From Betaproteobacteria bacterium (lineage in GTDB: Bacteria; Pseudomonadota; Gammaproteobacteria; Burkholderiales; Rhodocyclaceae): a stretch of DNA of 34,075 nt. Where the stretch lies: assembly GCA_009777925.1 (NCBI GenBank), contig WRKX01000013.1, positions 1 through 34,075 of the forward strand. Reading direction: 5' to 3'. A model generated the notes under the pieces. That model worked only from the letters and a program-made list of their open reading frames with translations. It did no database searches and had not been told where the DNA came from. Position numbers and translations under genes: made by a program. Position 1 is the first letter of the stretch. The number at the start of each line of letters is the position of its first letter. Below are positions 31,514 to 34,075 of the stretch, in pieces.

Positions 31514-33983
31514 CTTTCATGCGATTGCCCTGTTCACGTAACCAGGGCAATCGCATTTTCCACCGAAGGTCAAGCCGATACCTGGCTGGGAGTGCCGTTG
31601 TCGGGAGCGTTGGATATAGACCTTCGCCATCGCCAGGACCTATGTTGGCAAGGGTGACGCTACTCTCCGCCGAGTTTGCGCCAAAGCCAAAGCCCAACAG
31701 ATCGAAGGATAACAGTACCGGCGTGTCGGTCAGAGCTTCGGGCAGGGCGATGATGTAAGTAGCGCTGCCGTCGGCATTGATGATCTTCTTCATGCCCTGC
31801 GCCATGTGTTCAGTGCCGTCGGTCTGGATATTGAGCAAAGCGTCAGAGCGGGAAAGATCAATAATGCCCGCGACCGGCAGGCCGGTATTGGCGTCGAGCA
31901 AAGCGACTTCAAAAGCATCGCCGGGGCCGCTTCTGTTAGCTATCAGGTTCTGCTCGCTGATGGTGAAGGAAAGAGCGCGATCGTCTTCTCCCAGCATGAA
32001 AGCCTGCGTCAGGCGGGTTTGTGCCGTGGGCGATTCGGTGAGGATGGCTTTGTTGTCGCTAACAGTGACTTCGCCGTAAGTCTCCCAGCCGCCAGTGTCG
32101 CCTGTGCCGAAATTGCCATTCAGGAGTGTCGGATTGACGACGCCAAGGTAGCGGTTCTGGCGCGGGACAATAAAGGCGGGGAGGACGACAGCGGCGGGCA
32201 GCGGGTTATTGAAGGGATTGTTATTCGGTTGTGCCGGTGTGGAAGAAGCAACCAGATTCATCTCGCCCTTGACTTCGGCAATCAGGTCAGCCATCAGTTG
32301 CAGTTCGGCATTGCTCGGCAGGCGGCGCTCACCAGGCTGCAAGGTCGTAGCCATGAAATCGCGCGGGTCATTGCTGTGTTCCAGACCAAGCACATGCCCG
32401 TATTCGTGCAGGAGAACAGAAAGCATGTCCATCCTGCCCTCCGCTTCGGTGTTGGGCTTGGCCTTCCAGATGTTGGGGTCAGCCGTGGGCAAATAGTCGT
32501 CTGTGTTATCCAGCGGCGTAGGATCAATGTACCAGCCCCAACCGGCAGCGTTAGTATCCAGCGTAATCTGACCGCTGTTGTAGTAACCCGTGGTTTGGGC
32601 GACGGCGGAGCCGGGAAGGTCAGCAAAACCGACAAAGGCAGAGGCGGCGGTGGACAGGAGAGTTGTCAGGTCGTCAGGGGTCTGGGAAGGGAAAAGAGAG
32701 ATTTTCCAGCGGGCTACTTTGCAGTATTTATCAAATTGACCCTGACTGTGATAAAAATTCTCCCGGACTTTGATGACATAGACGACCCGGACGGGCTGGC
32801 CTTCGACCATAACCTCGAAGATCACCTTATCGTTACCGACATAGCCCACATCCGGCGCGTACATATATTGATGTCCATTGGGACTCTCGACAAATTCCCC
32901 GTGTTTGGGCGGTGCGATTACTTTGATACTGATTGATGGTGCATCAATACGGTTGCCTTCTTTGTCGTAACCCTTGCCAAACTTTTTGCCATTTTCGTAG
33001 AAAAAGAAATAACTCTCAGCTACATAACCTGGACCTAATGCTTCGGCTGAATAACGTGGCGTGTCGGGATTGCTGGTAGCAACCGCGCACACGCCCATCG
33101 CCCGCATCTTGCCGTCGCGTTCAACTTGTGTTGTAGACGCTTGCGCGACAATAACCATTGGGGGGGACGGTGCTTCGTTCGGCATATCCAGAGTAAACAT
33201 GGTCATTTCTCCACGGGTTAGATTGAATTCGGCCTGCATCTGGATCAGGAAGTCTTCCATATCGGCGTCGGATAGCGGCACGACAGCAGGATTAACGCCA
33301 GTGGCAGGCGCACTCGCAAGCAGATTGGCGGTGGCAGGTTTGATAGGTTCACGTCTCGGTGTCCTGAAATCGATGTGGAAATGGTTCTCGTGTCTGTCTG
33401 ACGGGCGAACGGTGATGAGACCCAGTGCGAACAGGACGTTGCGTATGCGTGGAAAGGAATTGTTGTCTGCCGGGGTTTGTCCCTGATTGGTCGGACCGTC
33501 GCCAACAAAAACGTGCTGGATCGCCGAAGTGGCCTGAGTACCGCCGCCGAACAGAGCTGTGCGAATCCGGTCTTTTTCCTCTGGTGTGCCACCGTTAACG
33601 ATGACTATTTCTTCCCAAGAACCGTTATTGTTTTCGGGATCTTCGTCACTCATCGTCATCTGGTACAACGACAGGAAATTGCGCAGGGCGTCGCGCTGAT
33701 TGTTGCCATCCGTCTGGGACAACTGCCCAGACCAATTCAGCGCATTGGCGACACCATTGGCGACACTCCAGCCTCCAGTCATGCCATCCGGCCCAGTATC
33801 CGTATTATTATCAGAGTCAAGCATCGTATTGTCACTCATGAAACCACTTATCCCTAAATCAAACCCCATCAGAATGCTGTGAGAAGCCTTGCGGTGACCT
33901 GCTTGTGCGCCACTACCAGTAGCCCGGTAATTGAATGGACTCGCCCATGCCGAGGCGTCTAATAAGCGCCACGGTGGCATCAT
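31461..33983 (-). CDS. Large matrixin-like/metzincin-motif multidomain protein; C-terminus read into IS sequence, N-terminus uncertain
   Basis: HEYGHVLGLEHSNDPRDFM matches HExxHxxGxxH; GQITLDTNAAGWGWYIDPTPLDN; upstream Ig-like stretch (APPKHGEFVESPNGHQYMYAPDVGYVGNDKVIFEV). No clear signal peptide at the first Met. Residues after about ALPA (RYRLDLRWKMRLPW...) are encoded by the IS ends. Confidence 0.7.
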   Translation of the reverse strand: MMPPWRLLDASAWASPFNYRATGSGAQAGHRKASHSILMGFDLGISGFMSDNTMLDSDNNTDTGPDGMTGGWSVANGVANALNWSGQLSQTDGNNQRDALRNFLSLYQMTMSDEDPENNNGSWEEIVIVNGGTPEEKDRIRTALFGGGTQATSAIQHVFVGDGPTNQGQTPADNNSFPRIRNVLFALGLITVRPSDRHENHFHIDFRTPRREPIKPATANLLASAPATGVNPAVVPLSDADMEDFLIQMQAEFNLTRGEMTMFTLDMPNEAPSPPMVIVAQASTTQVERDGKMRAMGVCAVATSNPDTPRYSAEALGPGYVAESYFFFYENGKKFGKGYDKEGNRIDAPSISIKVIAPPKHGEFVESPNGHQYMYAPDVGYVGNDKVIFEVMVEGQPVRVVYVIKVRENFYHSQGQFDKYCKVARWKISLFPSQTPDDLTTLLSTAASAFVGFADLPGSAVAQTTGYYNSGQITLDTNAAGWGWYIDPTPLDNTDDYLPTADPNIWKAKPNTEAEGRMDMLSVLLHEYGHVLGLEHSNDPRDFMATTLQPGERRLPSNAELQLMADLIAEVKGEMNLVASSTPAQPNNNPFNNPLPAAVVLPAFIVPRQNRYLGVVNPTLLNGNFGTGDTGGWETYGEVTVSDNKAILTESPTAQTRLTQAFMLGEDDRALSFTISEQNLIANRSGPGDAFEVALLDANTGLPVAGIIDLSRSDALLNIQTDGTEHMAQGMKKIINADGSATYIIALPEALTDTPVLLSFDLLGFGFGANSAESSVTLANIGPGDGEGLYPTLPTTALPARYRLDLRWKMRLPWLREQGNRMKVMSSRAIERGRNRKLRR
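31501..31532. repeat. ISAs1 right-end terminal inverted repeat (outer end ...atgcgattgccctg)
   Basis: Just at the 3' end of the transposase remnant; inner 14 bp is a perfect inverted repeat of 31543-31556. Confidence 0.75.
31543..31577. repeat. Second ISAs1-type terminal inverted repeat (cagggcaatcgcat...ggtcaagccg)
   Basis: Reverse complement cggcttgacc...atgcgattgccctg matches 31501-31532 (cggcttgaca...atgcgattgccctg), with a 10-bp spacer ttcacgtaac between them. Confidence 0.75.
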
Positions 33984-34016
33984 GATGATTTTGCCAACGA
34001 CAGCGAGGACGAATCC

Positions 34017-34075
34017 ATGAAACAGAATAGCACAACCAAGTCTGCGTCATTCCTGTTGGCCTGCACCGTGATAGC
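34017..34075 (+). CDS. Possible start of a secreted protein gene, truncated by the right window edge
   Basis: ATG at 34017 reads MKQNSTTKSASFLLACTVI, signal-peptide-like; only 19 codons visible. Confidence 0.3.
   Translation, partial: MKQNSTTKSASFLLACTVI

Overview
The window looks like a proteobacterial (probably betaproteobacterial) chromosome segment, about 31 kb of dense housekeeping operons flanked and punctuated by mobile-element debris. From left to right: the 5' end of an IS630-type transposase gene (minus strand, cut by the window edge); ispH-fkpB-lspA (minus); ndk-rlmN-pilW/pilF-rodZ-ispG-hisS-yfgM-like-bamB-der (plus); a type IV pilus chemotaxis cluster pilG-pilH-pilI-pilJ-chpA/pilL (minus, without pilK or chpB); thiD-thiE-hemL (plus); an uncharacterised 'MCHF' protein next to a MITE-like element; glyQ-glyS-gmhB-plsC-gloA and a P1-family peptidase (plus); a truncated ISAs1-family transposase interrupted by a hairpin-rich insert of about 124 bp; and a large minus-strand protein with a metzincin motif whose C-terminus runs into IS sequence. 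I found no CRISPR array, tRNA or rRNA, and no clearly new multi-gene system. The best leads are: (1) the 124-bp insert, which resembles a tnpB-less IS200/IS605 (PATE-like) element with an omega-RNA-like 3' end ending in TCAA; removing it restores the ISAs1 reading frame exactly; (2) an ISAs1 IR-10 bp-IR junction; (3) two diverged copies of a MITE-like nested palindrome with TA-type ends; (4) an alternating higher-order repeat in the ChpA linker. All family calls are by eye, with no database search.
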